Below are positions 51,314 to 63,435 of a stretch of 64,000 nucleotides of DNA, piece after piece. The translations under genes were made by a program, and so were the position numbers. How positions within the stretch are numbered: position 1 is the stretch's first letter; each line of letters starts with the position of its first letter. This DNA is from Melieria omissa (lineage: Eukaryota; Arthropoda; Insecta; Diptera; Ulidiidae). Location: assembly GCA_963971225.1 (NCBI GenBank), contig CAXARI010000032.1, positions 806,001-870,000 of the forward strand. Reading direction: 5' to 3'. The notes beneath the pieces were generated by a model. The model ran no database searches, was not told where the DNA came from, and was given only the letters and a program-made list of their open reading frames with translations.

Positions 51314-54300
51314 TATCAATCATCCTTCTATACCCCAAGGTTCGAAAGCAAATCGATTTGGAACGGTGACTTTGAAAAAATTGCTACTTGGGTGCAACCA
51401 CTAAAATGCTTGTCAACACCAAATGCATAAGTGCATATTAATAATTGACCCCTTAAAATTTAGCCAGAGTCTTATGCTTTCTATATTGGTCCCTACCTTT
51501 TCATTATCCTTCAGGAATAATGATCATATCGATGCGCAAGGATAACATTGAAAAACTGCCTATTACAAAATACACACTCACCACTAAAGTGCTTATAGAT
51601 TCCAAACGGTACAGGTTACGTTAATAAAAAACCCCTTAAAATGTAGCTAGAGATCGCAGCTTTATCAAATTAAATCAATAATTTGATTACTATTCGGCAA
51701 TCATGAACAGATCGATGCGCAAGAGTGACATTAAATGGCTGCCTACTGCAAAATCGATAAAATGCTTGTAAAATATGATGATTCTAGGTTTATAGAAAAA
51801 CTAATAACCTTAAAACCTAGCTGGAGTTTTGAGCTCTCATAAATGGGGTCAATCTTCTCGCTATCTCAGATAATGCAGGAGAACTTCGTTGTGGAAAAGT
51901 GATATCGACCACATGATACATCTATATCAGGGGTGCCCAAAATCTTCTTATGGAAAAGCAAAAACCAATACATGTAGTTGACCAAAAAAATGCAAACAAA
52001 TTATTTAGTTAATTGAATTAGTTGAAAGCACATTGTGCATTTCGCTTGACTCTTAAAATTATAAGTGAAAAAATATAATGTTCCCATTTGTCATTGCCGA
52101 AAGGCCAACCAATCGCCAAAACAAAAACTACAACAACAAAAGCATCTAATTTTTTTTCATACATAGAATTTCTTGAGGAAACAAAAAAAAAAATCAGCGC
52201 AGCCCCCACACGTGTTGCTTCGTTGCTGTCACAACAACGACTGATTGAAAGAATGCACCTCTGATCTATATAACCAATCAAATGCTTGTGGAACCTAAGT
52301 ACGCACAATCACTTTAATCAAAATGGCGTCAAAATTAAGCCAGAGTGACCACCTTTCAATAATTTGGTAAATAAAAAAAATATCCTACCGGCAGCATGAT
52401 CGAAATTATGGCTGTTAAATCTCGACCCGTTAACGGATTTTAATATTATTATGCCTTATTATTTAGCTACATTCGTATGCTTTCTATAATGGTATCAATC
52501 ATCCTTCTATACCCCAAGGTTCGAAAGCAAATCGATTTGGAACGGTGACTTTGAAAAAATTGCTACTTGGGTGCAACCACTAAAATGCTTGTCAACACCA
52601 AATGCATAAGTGCATATTAATAATTGACCCCTTAAAATTTAGCCAGAGTCTTATGCTTTCTATATTGGTCCCTAACTTTTCATTATCCTTCAGGAATAAT
52701 GAGCATATCGATGCGCAAGGATAACATTGAAAAACTGCCTATTACAAAATACACACTCACCACTAAAGTGCTTATAGATTCCAAACGGTATGGGTTACGT
52801 TAATAAAAAACCCCTTAAAATGTAGCTAGAGATTGCAGCTTTATCAAATTAAATCAATAATTTGATTACTATTAGGCAATCATGAACAGATCGATGCGCA
52901 AGAGTGACATTAAATGGCTGCCTACTGCAAAATCGATAAAATGCTTGTAAAATATGATGATTCTAGGTTTATAGAAAAAATAATAACCTTAAAACCTAGC
53001 TGGAGTTTTGAGCTTTCATAAATGGGGTCAATCTTCTCGCTATCTCAGATAATGCAGGAGAATTTCGTTGTGGGAAAGTGATATCGACCACATGATACAT
53101 CTATATCAGGGGTGCCCAAAATCTTCTTATGGAAAAGCAAAATCCAATACATGTAAAGTTGCCCAAAAAAAATGCAAACAAATTATTTAATTAATTAGTT
53201 GAAAGCACATTGTGCATTTCGCTTGACCCTTAAAATTATAAGTGAAAAAAATATAATGTTCCCATTTGTCATTGCCGAAAGGCCAACCAATCGCCAACAC
53301 AAAAAAGCATACACACAAAAACTACAACAACAAAAGCATCTAATTTGTTTTCATACATACAATCTCTTGAGGCAACAAAACAAAAATCCGCGCAGCCCCC
53401 ACACGTGTTGCTTCGTTGCTGTCACAACAACGACTGATTGAAACAATGCACCTCTGATCTATATAACCAATCAATCACTTTAATCAAAATGGCGTCAAAA
53501 TTAAGCCAGAGTGACCACCTTTCACCAATTTGGTAAATAAAAAAAATATCCCACCGGCAGCATGATCGAAATTATGGCTGTTAAATCTCGACCCGTTAAC
53601 GGATTTTAATAATATTATGCCTTATTATTTAGCTAGACTCGTATGCTTTCTATAATGGTATCAATCATCCTTCTATACCCCAAGGTTCGAAAGCAAATCG
53701 ATTTGGAACGGTGACTTTGAAAAAATTGCTACTTGGGTGCAACCACTAAAATGCTTGTCAACACCAAATGCATAAGTGCATATTAATAATTGACCCCTTA
53801 AAATTTAGCCAGAGTCTTATGCTTTCTATATTGGTCCCTACCTTTTCATTATCCTTCAGGAATAATGATCATATCGATGCGCAAGGATAACATTGAAAAA
53901 CTGCCTATTACAAAATACACACTCACCACTAAAGTGCTTATAGATTCCAAACGGTACAGGTTACGTTAATAAAAAACCCCTTAAAATGTAGCTAGAGATC
54001 GCAGCTTTATCAAATTAAATCAATAATTTGATTACTATTCGGCAATCATGAACAGATCGATGCGCAAGAGTGACATTAAATGGCTGCCTACTGCAAAATC
54101 GATAAAATGCTTGTAAAATATGATGATTCTAGGTTTATAGAAAAACTAATAACCTTAAAACCTAGCTGGAGTTTTGAGCTCTCATAAATGGGGTCAATCT
54201 TCTCGCTATCTCAGATAATGCAGGAGAACTTCGTTGTGGAAAAGTGATATCGACCACATGATACATCTATATCAGGGGTGCCCAAAATCTTCTTATGGAA

Positions 54301-56003
54301 AAGCAAAAACCAATACATGTAGTTGACCAAAAAAATGCAAACAAATTATTTAGTTAATTGAATTAGTTGAAAGCACATTGTGCATTTCGCTTGACTCTTA
54401 AAATTATAAGTGAAAAAATATAATGTTCCCATTTGTCATTGCCGAAAGGCCAACCAATCGCCAAAACAAAAACTACAACAACAAAAGCATCTAATTTTTT
54501 TTCATACATAGAATTTCTTGAGGAAACAAAAAAAAAAATCAGCGCAGCCCCCACACGTGTTGCTTCGTTGCTGTCACAACAACGACTGATTGAAAGAATG
54601 CACCTCTGATCTATATAACCAATCAAATGCTTGTGGAACCTAAGTACGCACAATCACTTTAATCAAAATGGCGTCAAAATTAAGCCAGAGTGACCACCTT
54701 TCAATAATTTGGTAAATAAAAAAAATATCCTACCGGCAGCATGATCGAAATTATGGCTGTTAAATCTCGACCCGTTAACGGATTTTAATATTATTATGCC
54801 TTATTATTTAGCTACATTCGTATGCTTTCTATAATGGTATCAATCATCCTTCTATACCCCAAGGTTCGAAAGCAAATCGATTTGGAACGGTGACTTTGAA
54901 AAAATTGCTACTTGGGTGCAACCACTAAAATGCTTGTCAACACCAAATGCATAAGTGCATATTAATAATTGACCCCTTAAAATTTAGCCAGAGTCTTATG
55001 CTTTCTATATTGGTCCCTAACTTTTCATTATCCTTCAGGAATAATGAGCATATCGATGCGCAAGGATAACATTGAAAAACTGCCTATTACAAAATACACA
55101 CTCACCACTAAAGTGCTTATAGATTCCAAACGGTATGGGTTACGTTAATAAAAAACCCCTTAAAATGTAGCTAGAGATTGCAGCTTTATCAAATTAAATC
55201 AATAATTTGATTACTATTAGGCAATCATGAACAGATCGATGCGCAAGAGTGACATTAAATGGCTGCCTACTGCAAAATCGATAAAATGCTTGTAAAATAT
55301 GATGATTCTAGGTTTATAGAAAAAATAATAACCTTAAAACCTAGCTGGAGTTTTGAGCTTTCATAAATGGGGTCAATCTTCTCGCTATCTCAGATAATGC
55401 AGGAGAATTTCGTTGTGGGAAAGTGATATCGACCACATGATACATCTATATCAGGGGTGCCCAAAATCTTCTTATGGAAAAGCAAAATCCAATACATGTA
55501 AAGTTGCCCAAAAAAAATGCAAACAAATTATTTAATTAATTAGTTGAAAGCACATTGTGCATTTCGCTTGACCCTTAAAATTATAAGTGAAAAAAATATA
55601 ATGTTCCCATTTGTCATTGCCGAAAGGCCAACCAATCGCCAACACAAAAAAGCATACACACAAAAACTACAACAACAAAAGCATCTAATTTGTTTTCATA
55701 CATACAATCTCTTGAGGCAACAAAACAAAAATCCGCGCAGCCCCCACACGTGTTGCTTCGTTGCTGTCACAACAACGACTGATTGAAACAATGCACCTCT
55801 GATCTATATAACCAATCAATCACTTTAATCAAAATGGCGTCAAAATTAAGCCAGAGTGACCACCTTTCACCAATTTGGTAAATAAAAAAAATATCCCACC
55901 GGCAGCATGATCGAAATTATGGCTGTTAAATCTCGACCCGTTAACGGATTTTAATAATATTATGCCTTATTATTTAGCTAGACTCGTATGCTTTCTATAA
56001 TGG
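51314..56003. repeat. Two tandem copies of a 2345-bp satellite dimer
   Basis: Units of 1179 and 1166 bp alternate: 51314 and 52493, then 53659 and 54838. Marker variants repeat at an offset of 2345 (TGATCATATCG, GGTACAGG, GAGCTCTC, GTGGGAAAGTG, AATCTCTTGAGG), and the two copies look nearly identical. A related dimer is at 1179-3524 (1180 plus 1166 bp). Confidence 0.85.
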
Positions 56004-56660
56004 TATCAATCATCCTTCTATACCCCAAGGTTCGAAAGCAAATCGATTTGGAACGGTGACTTTGAAAAAATTGCTACTTGGGTGCAACCACTAAAATGCT
56101 TGTCAACACCAAATGCATAAGTGCATATTAATAATTGACCCCTTAAAATTTAGCCAGAGTCTTATGCTTTCTATATTGGTCCCTAACTTTTCATTATCCT
56201 TCAGGAATAATGAGCATATCGATGCGCAAGGATAACATTGAAAAACTGCCTATTACAAAATACACACTCACCACTAAAGTGCTTATAGATTCCAAACGGT
56301 ATGGGTTACGTTAATAAAAAACCCCTTAAAATGTAGCTAGAGATTGCAGCTTTATCAAATTAAATCAATAATTTGATTACTATTAGGCAATCATGAACAG
56401 ATCGATGCGCAAAAGTGACATTAAATGGCTGCCTACTGCAAAATCGATAAAATGCTTGTAAAATATGATGATTCTAGGTTTATAGAAAAAATATCAACCT
56501 TAAAACCTAGCTGGAGTTTTGAGCTTTCATAAATGGGGTCAATCTTCTCGCTATCTCAAATAATGCAGCAGAATTTCGTTGTGGAAAAGTGATATCGACC
56601 ACATGATACATCTATATTAGGGGTGCCCAAAATATTCTTATGGAAAAGCAAAAACCAATA

Positions 56661-56688
56661 AGGACTGTATCGAAAATTATGAATACAC
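56661..56688 (+). repeat. Left terminal inverted repeat of the DD37E element
   Basis: 28 bp matching the complement of 57932-57959 with one difference at position 21. Confidence 0.9.
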
Positions 56689-56812
56689 TTTAAAAATCAT
56701 ATAAAGTGGGTTATGCAATGCTGGTTGCTCAGCAATATCGGTTTTTAGATTCTAGAGGTTCAAATTGTTATTTTCGTGAAAAATTTGTTGTAGTATATCG
56801 AAACGCTTAAAA

Positions 56813-57815
56813 ATGAGAGGACTTTCCGCAAAACTTCGTCAGGAAATTTTGTCCAAATGGGCATCAACCAAAGGAATGTCGTATAGAAAATTAGCAAAAG
56901 AAGCAAATGTTAGGCTGTTTGCTGTGCAAAAACTATTCGCCGGTATACTACACATTGCACACTTGAAGATTTACCAGGACAAGGTCGTAAAAAGGGTGGC
57001 TCCTAACCATTGCTAGATACTAAGATATGTGCCTTATTTAAGAAAATAAGAAGATATCCGTACGCGATTGCGCAAAAAAAGTCGGAACGACTGCAGCAAT
57101 GGTTCAACGTGCCAAGAAGAGAATCCAGTTGGGAACATATAGAAAGCAAAAACAGCCGAAACGAAGCACTCAGCAATGCGCGCAGGTGAAAACCAGACCC
57201 CGAAAATTGTACGACTATATTTGTAGGCAAAAATTTGATTGTATCATAATGGACGACGAAACATACGTGAAATTGGACTACAAAACGCGGCCAGGACCCC
57301 AATTCTACGCAGTTCCGAAAGGCAGTGAAATTTCAAAAGCTGACAAATCAATTTTTGGCGAAAAATTTGGCAATAAGATTCGTGTTTGGCAAGCAATATG
57401 CAAGTGTGAAAAAATGTCGACTCCACTCTTCACGGACAAGCCCCTGAGCGCTGAAATGTACCTAAATGAGTGCCTCAAGTAGAGATTGCTGCCGTTGGTG
57501 AAAAAACACACTGGCAAGACTTGGTTTTGGGCCGACTTAGCTTTTTGCCATTATGCTAAGCCAGTACTAACGTGGTATGAAGAGAAGAACATAAATTTTG
57601 TTAAGAAAAACATGAATCTTCCAAAGTGTCCAGAGATACGCCCTATCGAAAAATTTTGGACGTTGATGAAGAGGGACCTTAAAAAAAGATCTAAACCGGC
57701 TAACTCCGTTCAAAAATTTAAAAAAGATTGGAATAGTGTTAACAAAAAATTAGATTCTGGCTGTGTCCAGAATTTAAAAAAGGACCTCGACAAAAAGATT
57801 AAAAATGTGGCTTAG
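56813..57815 (+). pseudogene. DD37E transposase, decayed
   Basis: Starts at an ATG (56813) and shows two helix-turn-helix regions: RGLSAKLRQEIL...YRKLAKEA in the first frame and ISVRDCAKKVGTT further on (about 57050-57095). Between them LEDLPGQGRKKG (about 56962-56997) lies in a third frame. The catalytic triad is visible: Asp in MDDETYVKL (57255-57257), Asp in FWADLAFCHYA (57534-57536) and Glu in RPIEKFW (57648-57650). There are 37 residues between the second Asp and the Glu, so DD37E. Defects are at least two frame changes between about 56945 and 57060, a TAA near 57040, and an in-frame TAG at 57480-57482. The frame from 57099 to 57815 is otherwise continuous. The family cuts and pastes DNA at TA; this copy should be inactive. 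Confidence 0.88.
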
Positions 57816-57931
57816 CCTCCCACTAAATAATTTTTTTTGTTGCTATTTACAAAAATATACAATGTGAAATGCCATTTATAAAAAAAAATAAATTCTAACT
57901 TTTGTTATGCACTAGTATGAAGCATGTTTTG

Positions 57932-57959
57932 GTGTATTTATAATTTTCGATACAGTCCT
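57932..57959 (-). repeat. Right terminal inverted repeat of the DD37E element
   Basis: 28 bp, complementary to 56661-56688 with one difference. Confidence 0.9.
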
Positions 57960-60900
57960 TACATGTAAAGTTGCCCAAAAATATGCAAACAAATTATTTA
58001 ATTAATTGAATTAGTTGAAAGCACATTGTGCATTTCGCTTGACCCTTAAAATTATAAGTGAAAAAAATATAATGTTCCCATTTGTCATTGCCGAAAGGCC
58101 AACCAATCGCCAAAACAAAAACTACAACAACAAAAGCATCTAATTTTTTTTCATACATAGAATTTCTTGAGGAAACAAAACAAAAATCCGCGCAGCCCCC
58201 ACACGTGTTGCTTCGTTGCTGTCACAACAACGACTGATTGAAAGAATGCACCTCTGATCTATATAACCAATCAAATGCTTATGGAACCTAAGTACGCACA
58301 ATCACTTTAATCAAAATGGCGTCAAAATTAAGCCAGAGTGACCACCTTTCAATAATTTGGTAAATAAAAAAATATCCCACCGGCAGCATGATCGAAATTA
58401 TGGCTGTTAAATCTCGACCCGTTAACGGATTTTAATAATATTATGCCTTATTATTTAGCTAGACTCGTATGCTTTCTATAATGGTATCAATCATCCTTCT
58501 ATACCCCAAGGTTCGAAAGCAAATCGATTTGGAACGGTGACTTTGAAAAAATTGCTACTTGGGTGCAACCACTAAAATGCTTGTCAACACCAAATGCATA
58601 AGTGCATATTAATAATTGACCCCTTAAAATTTAGCCAGAGTCTTATGCTTTCTATATTGGTCCTTAACTTTTCATTATCCTTCAGGAATAATGAGCATAT
58701 CGATGCGCAAGGATAACATTGAAAAACTGCCTATTACAAAATACACACTCACCACTAAAGTGCTTATAGATTCCAAACGGTATGGGTTACGTTAATAAAA
58801 AACCCCTTAAAATGTAGCTAGAGATTGCACCTTTATCAAATTAAATCAATAATTTGATTACTATTAGGCAATCATGAACAGATCGATGCGCAAGAGTGAC
58901 ATTAAATGGCTGCCTACTGCAAAATCGATAAAATGCTTGTAAAACATGATGATTCTAGGTTTACAGAAAAAATAATAACCTTAAAACCTAGCTGGAGTTT
59001 TGAGCTTTCATAAACGGGGTCAATCTTCTCGCTATCTCAAATAATACAGGAGAATTTCGTTGTGGAAAAGTGATATCGACCACATGATACATCTATATCA
59101 GGGGTGCCCAAAGTCTTCTTATGGAAAAGCAAAAACCAATACATTTAAAGTTGCCCAAAAAAATGCAAACAAATTATTTAATTAATTGAATTAGTTGAAA
59201 GCACATTGTGCATTTCGCTTGACCCTTAAAATTATAAGTGAAAAAAATATAATGTTCCCATTTGTCATTGCCGAAAGGCCAACCAATCGCCAAAACAAAA
59301 ACTACAACAACAAAAGCATCTAATTTTTTTTCATACATAGAATTTCTTGAGGAAACAAAACAAAAATCCGCGCAGCCCCCACACGTGTTGCTTCGTTGCT
59401 GTCACAACAACGACTGATTGAAAGAATGCACCTCTGATCTATATAACCAATCAAATGCTTGTGGAACCTAAGTACGCACAATCACTTTAATCAAAATGGC
59501 GTCAAAATTAAGCCAGAGTGACCACCTTTCACCAATTTGGTAAATAAAAAAAATATCCCACCGGCAGCATGATCGAAATTATGGCTGTTAAATCTCGACC
59601 CGTTAACGGATTTTAATATTATTATGCCTTATTATTTAGCTACACTCGTATGCTTTCTATAATGGTATCAATCATCCTTCTATACCCCAAGGTTCGAAAG
59701 CAAATCGATTTGGAACGGTGACTTTGAAAAAATTGCTACTTGGGTGCAACCACTAAAATGCTTGTCAACACCAAATGCATAAGTGCATATTAATAATTGA
59801 CCCCTTAAAATTTAGCCAGAGTCTTATGCTTTCTATATTGGTCCCTAACTTTTCATTATCCTTCAGGAATAATGAGCATATCGATGCGCAAGGATAACAT
59901 TGAAAAACTGCCTATTACAAAATACACACTCACCACTAAAGTGCTTATAGATTCCAAACGGTATGGGTTACGTTAATAAAAAACCCCTTAAAATGTAGCT
60001 AGAGATTGCAGCTTTATCAAATTAAATCAATAATTTGATTACTATTAGGCAATCATGAACAGATCGATGCGCAAGAGTGACATTAAATGGCTGCCTACTG
60101 CAAAATCGATAAAATGCTTGTAAAATATGATGATTCTAGGTTTATAGAAAAAATAATAACCTTAAAACCTAGCTGGAGTTTTGAGCTTTCACAAATGGGG
60201 TCAATCTTCTCGCTATCTCAAATAATGCAGGAGAATTTCGTTGTGGAAAAGTGATATCGACCACATGATACATCTATATCAGGGGTGCCCAAAGTCTTCT
60301 TATGGAAAAGCAAAAACCAATACATTTAAACTTGCCCAAAAAAATGCAAACAAATTATTTAATTAATTGAATTAGTTGAAAGCACATTGTGCATTTCGCT
60401 TGACCCTTAAAATTATAAGTGAAAAAAATATAATGTTCCCATTTGTCATTGCCGAAAGGCCAACCAATCGCCAAAACAAAAACTACAACAACAAAAGCAT
60501 CTAATTTTTTTTCATACATAGAATTTCTTGAGGAAACAAAACAAAAATCCGCGCAGCCCCCACACGTGTTGCTTCGTTGCTGTCACAACAACGACTGATT
60601 GAAAGAATGCACCTCTGATCTATATAACCAATCAAATGCTTGTGGAACCTAAGTACGCACAATCACTTTAATCAAAATGGCGTCAAAATTAGGCCAGAGT
60701 GACCACCTTTCAATAATTTGGTAAATAAAAAAATATCCCACCGGCAGCATGATCGAAATTATGGCTGTTAAATCTCGACCCGTTAACGGATTTTAATAAT
60801 ATTATGCCTTATTATTTAGCTAGACTCGTATGCTTTCTATAATGGTATCAATCATCCTTCTATACCCCAAGGTTCGAAAGCAAATCGATTTGGAACGGTG

Positions 60901-61802
60901 ACTTTGAAAAAATTGCTACTTGGGTGCAACCACTAAAATGCTTGTCAACACCAAATGCATAAGTGCATATTAATAATTGACCCCTTAAAATTTAGCCAGA
61001 GTCTTATGCTTTCTATATTGGTCCTTAACTTTTCATTATCCTTCAGGAATAATGAGCATATCGATGCGCAAGGATAACATTGAAAAACTGCCTATTACAA
61101 AATACACACTCACCACTAAAGTGCTTATAGATTCCAAACGGTATGGGTTACGTTAATAAAAAACCCCTTAAAATGTAGCTAGAGATTGCAGCTTTATCAA
61201 ATTAAATCAATAATTTGATTACTATTAGGCAATCATGAACAGATCGATGCGCAAGAGTGACATTAAATGGCTGCCTACTGCAAAATCGATAAAATGCTTG
61301 TAAAATATGATGATTCTAGGTTTATAGAAAAAATAATAACCTTAAAACCTAGCTGGAGTTTTGAGCTTTCATAAATGGGGTCAATCTTCTCGCTATCTCA
61401 AATAATGCAGGAGAATTTCGTTGTGGAATAGTGATATCGACCACATGATACATCTATATCAGGGGTGCCCAAAGTCTTCTTATGGAAAAGCAAAAACCAA
61501 TACATTTAAACTTGCCCAAAAAAATGCAAACAAATTATTTAATTAATTGAATTAGTTGAAAGCACATTGTGCATTTCGCTTGACCCTTAAAATTATAAGT
61601 GAAAAAAATATAATGTTCCCATTTGTCATTGCCGAAAGGCCAACCAATCGCCAAAACAAAAACTACAACAACAAAAGCATCTAATTTTTTTTCATACATA
61701 GAATTTCTTGAGGAAACAAAACAAAAATCCGCGCAGCCCCCACACGTGTTGCTTCGTTGCTGTCACAACAACGACTGATTGAAAGAATGCACCTCTGATC
61801 TA
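57960..61802. repeat. Satellite array, block 4
   Basis: Completes the unit of 56004, then units begin at 58485, 59666 and 60846. The last is cut at 61802 by the Tc1 element. Units here mostly carry the ACATTTAAA / CCCAAAGTCTTC subfamily markers, as in 4705-22800. No gene is seen. Confidence 0.97.
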
Positions 61803-62001
61803 CAGTGCGTTTCATAATTATAAGACACTTACATTTTTGTATATATTTTCACAAAAAATAGTATTGGGAATCTGAAATTTTACACAAATGACCTACAACA
61901 CAAACAAAACTACTTTTTAAACTTAAAATAGCAATTTATTCAATGAAAAAAAAATTTTGTGTACAAAAATGGTTTTCGACCGTTTCATAGTTATAAGACA
62001 C
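61803..62001 (+). repeat. Left IR/DR region of the Tc1 element
   Basis: The outer repeat is 61803-61829. The inner repeat is 61981-62001 (CGTTTCATAGTTATAAGACAC), differing by one base from the outer one. The A/T-rich spacer between them carries no gene. Confidence 0.85.
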
Positions 62002-62070
62002 TTTTGATTTTTTTAAGTAAAATTAAAAAAAAAACGATTGTAAGTAAAAATTTAAATACAAGAAACATTA

Positions 62071-63116
62071 TTAATATTTTGTAGAACCTCCACCAGCTTT
62101 CGCAACAGCAAACAGCCTTTTTTGCATTGATCGGGCTAACGTGTTTAATAAGCCAACTTCGAGATTAGCCCATTCAGACATTATGGCAGATTGTAACTCG
62201 ACAGTACTGTTAAACTGCCGATTATTAGCGTATACTTTCTTTACCAATATTCCCCAAATATTTTCTATAGGATTTAGATCCGGAGAACAAGCCGGCCAAT
62301 TCAAAACTTCAACGGAACATTGAGTTAGATAGCGCTTGGTTTCGTTGCTTACGTGAATACGAGCATTATCTTGTTGAAAAATGTATGGTTTTTCTCTGTT
62401 TGCCTCAAGAAATGGCAAAAGACTATTTTCCAGTACTCGTATGTACTCGCTGCTATTCATTCGTGAAGTTGTGAACTGTATATCGAGTGTGCTATTTGAT
62501 GTGAATGCACCCCACACCATCACAGAACCGCCGCCAAAATTTCGTCTTGAAAAAACCGAGGGTTCCTTGCGCAGATCTCTCCAATAGGAATGGTAACCAT
62601 CAGGACCGTCGAGGTTCCATTTTTTTTCGTCCGAAAATATAACCTTTTAAAAAAATTCGATTGGACATCGCTCATTATATCTTTAAAGTTATGTCTTACC
62701 ATGTCCCAGTTAGTATTCATGTTTTCCTCAGCAAATTGCAGTCGTGCCTGAACGTGGCGAGGCAAAAGTTTAGGTGCCTTCATCATTTTTGCTTGTGCAA
62801 TGTGCGGGCAGCGCCTCAGCGTGCGCCAGACTGTAGCTTTTGAAACTTTGGTATGCAGTAATGCAGCTAACTGGGTGCATGATGCAGTCGAATTTGATGC
62901 ATTTTTTAAAATGAGCCTCTGCTCGCGGCTTGACAGTACCTGTTTTCTACCAGAGCGTTTTAGTTGATTATAATTTTTAGGATCTTTCAAAAAATTTCGG
63001 ATTACACATCGACTTCTGTTGATCTTTTTCGAAATTTCACTTAAAGAAAGACCACTATCGTTGTATGCCAAAATTTTACCCCTTTCTTCAACAGACAACG
63101 CAATTCCGCGCGGCAT
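62071..63116 (-). pseudogene. Tc1 DD34E transposase, split by one frameshift
   Basis: Starts at an ATG (63114-63116). The N-terminal 198-codon frame holds a paired-type helix-turn-helix (PRGIALSVEERGKI, then SEISKKINRSRCVIRNFL), a GRK motif (SGRKQVLS), and a second helix-turn-helix (QLAALLHTKVSKATVWRTL). Just upstream of the first catalytic residue the frame changes near 62644-62660, in a TTTTAAAAAAA run. The second frame contains the first Asp (FSDEKKW, 62629-62631), GGGSVMVWGAF, the second Asp (QQDNARIH, 62368-62370) and Glu (NPIENIWG, 62263-62265), with 34 residues between the last two. The total span of 1046 bp is one base short of 349 codons, as expected for a single-base loss in a gene of normal length (about 345 aa). 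Otherwise well preserved, so recently disabled. Confidence 0.92.
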
Positions 63117-63204
63117 TATTGTAAATAATCAATTAGATAGCAGATGTAATAAAAATAAATATTATTATTTGATCCACTCCTGTCAAATGCTATTTTCGTA
63201 CTGA

Positions 63205-63435
63205 TGTCTTATAATTATGAAACGACAAAAATTTAGCAAAAATTCGAATGAACGACATAAAGTTAACGGTACTATTCTGGCATCGCCAACTTCCAACAAA
63301 TAAACGGTACTTTAAAGATAGGATTACGTGATGATTGGACCTGGATACAGGGAACTTACACAATGGGCTTACCAAGATTTTTATATGTTCACAAAGTAAA
63401 ATTTGTAAAGTGTCTTATAATTATGAAACGCACTG
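63205..63435 (-). repeat. Right IR/DR region of the Tc1 element
   Basis: The inner repeat is 63205-63224 (TGTCTTATAATTATGAAACG). The outer repeat, 63409-63435, is a perfect complement of 61803-61829. The spacer has no recognisable gene. Confidence 0.85.

Larger units (their letters stand above)
48724..56660. repeat. Satellite array, block 3
   Basis: Completes the unit cut at 39485, then units begin at 48961, 50154, 51314, 52493, 53659, 54838 and 56004. The last is interrupted at 56660 by the DD37E element. Orientation is the same as in blocks 1 and 2. Units at 2359, 52493 and 54838 share a 27-bp deletion (CCAATCAA joined to TCACTTTAATC). No gene is seen. Confidence 0.97.
56661..57959 (+). 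mobile_element. Tc1/mariner-type DNA transposon, DD37E (ITmD37E-like), 1299 bp
   Basis: Inserted in a satellite unit at a TA, duplicated at 56659-56660 and 57960-57961. Inverted ends of 28 bp with one mismatch start AGGACTGTATCGAAAATTAT. It encodes one plus-strand transposase, now broken. Length and structure are typical of the superfamily. The same unit in the duplicated block (3525-4704) is empty, which proves the boundaries. Confidence 0.93.
53659..59665. repeat. Second copy of a four-unit block also present at 1179-5884
   Basis: Unit starts 1179, 2359, 3525 and 4705 pair with 53659, 54838, 56004 and 58485. The offset is about 52479 for the first three and 53780 for the fourth; the change of 1301 is exactly the DD37E element plus its TA. 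Shared private variants include AATATCAACC, GCAGCAGAATT, ATATTAGGGG and GCTTATGGAACC in units 3525/56004 and TGGTCCTTAACT in units 4705/58485. The copies differ at scattered sites. Confidence 0.8.
61803..63435 (-). mobile_element. Tc1-type DNA transposon (DD34E) with IR/DR ends, 1633 bp
   Basis: Inserted at a TA duplicated at 61801-61802 and 63436-63437. The ends are perfect inverted repeats of at least 27 bp starting CAGTGCGTTTCATAATTATA. A second, internal copy of the same motif lies in each end (61981-62001 and 63205-63224), giving the IR/DR arrangement known from Sleeping Beauty-type and some insect Tc1 elements, where both copies bind transposase. It encodes one transposase on the minus strand, split by a frameshift. 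The family is Tc1; I cannot assign a named subfamily. Confidence 0.93.

Noticed and set aside
28284..61803. Insertion points at unit offsets of about 359, 657 and 957-959, roughly 300 bp apart
   Set aside because: Only three distinct positions, with different enzymes; even spacing is probably coincidence. Only the shared position at 957-959 is reported.
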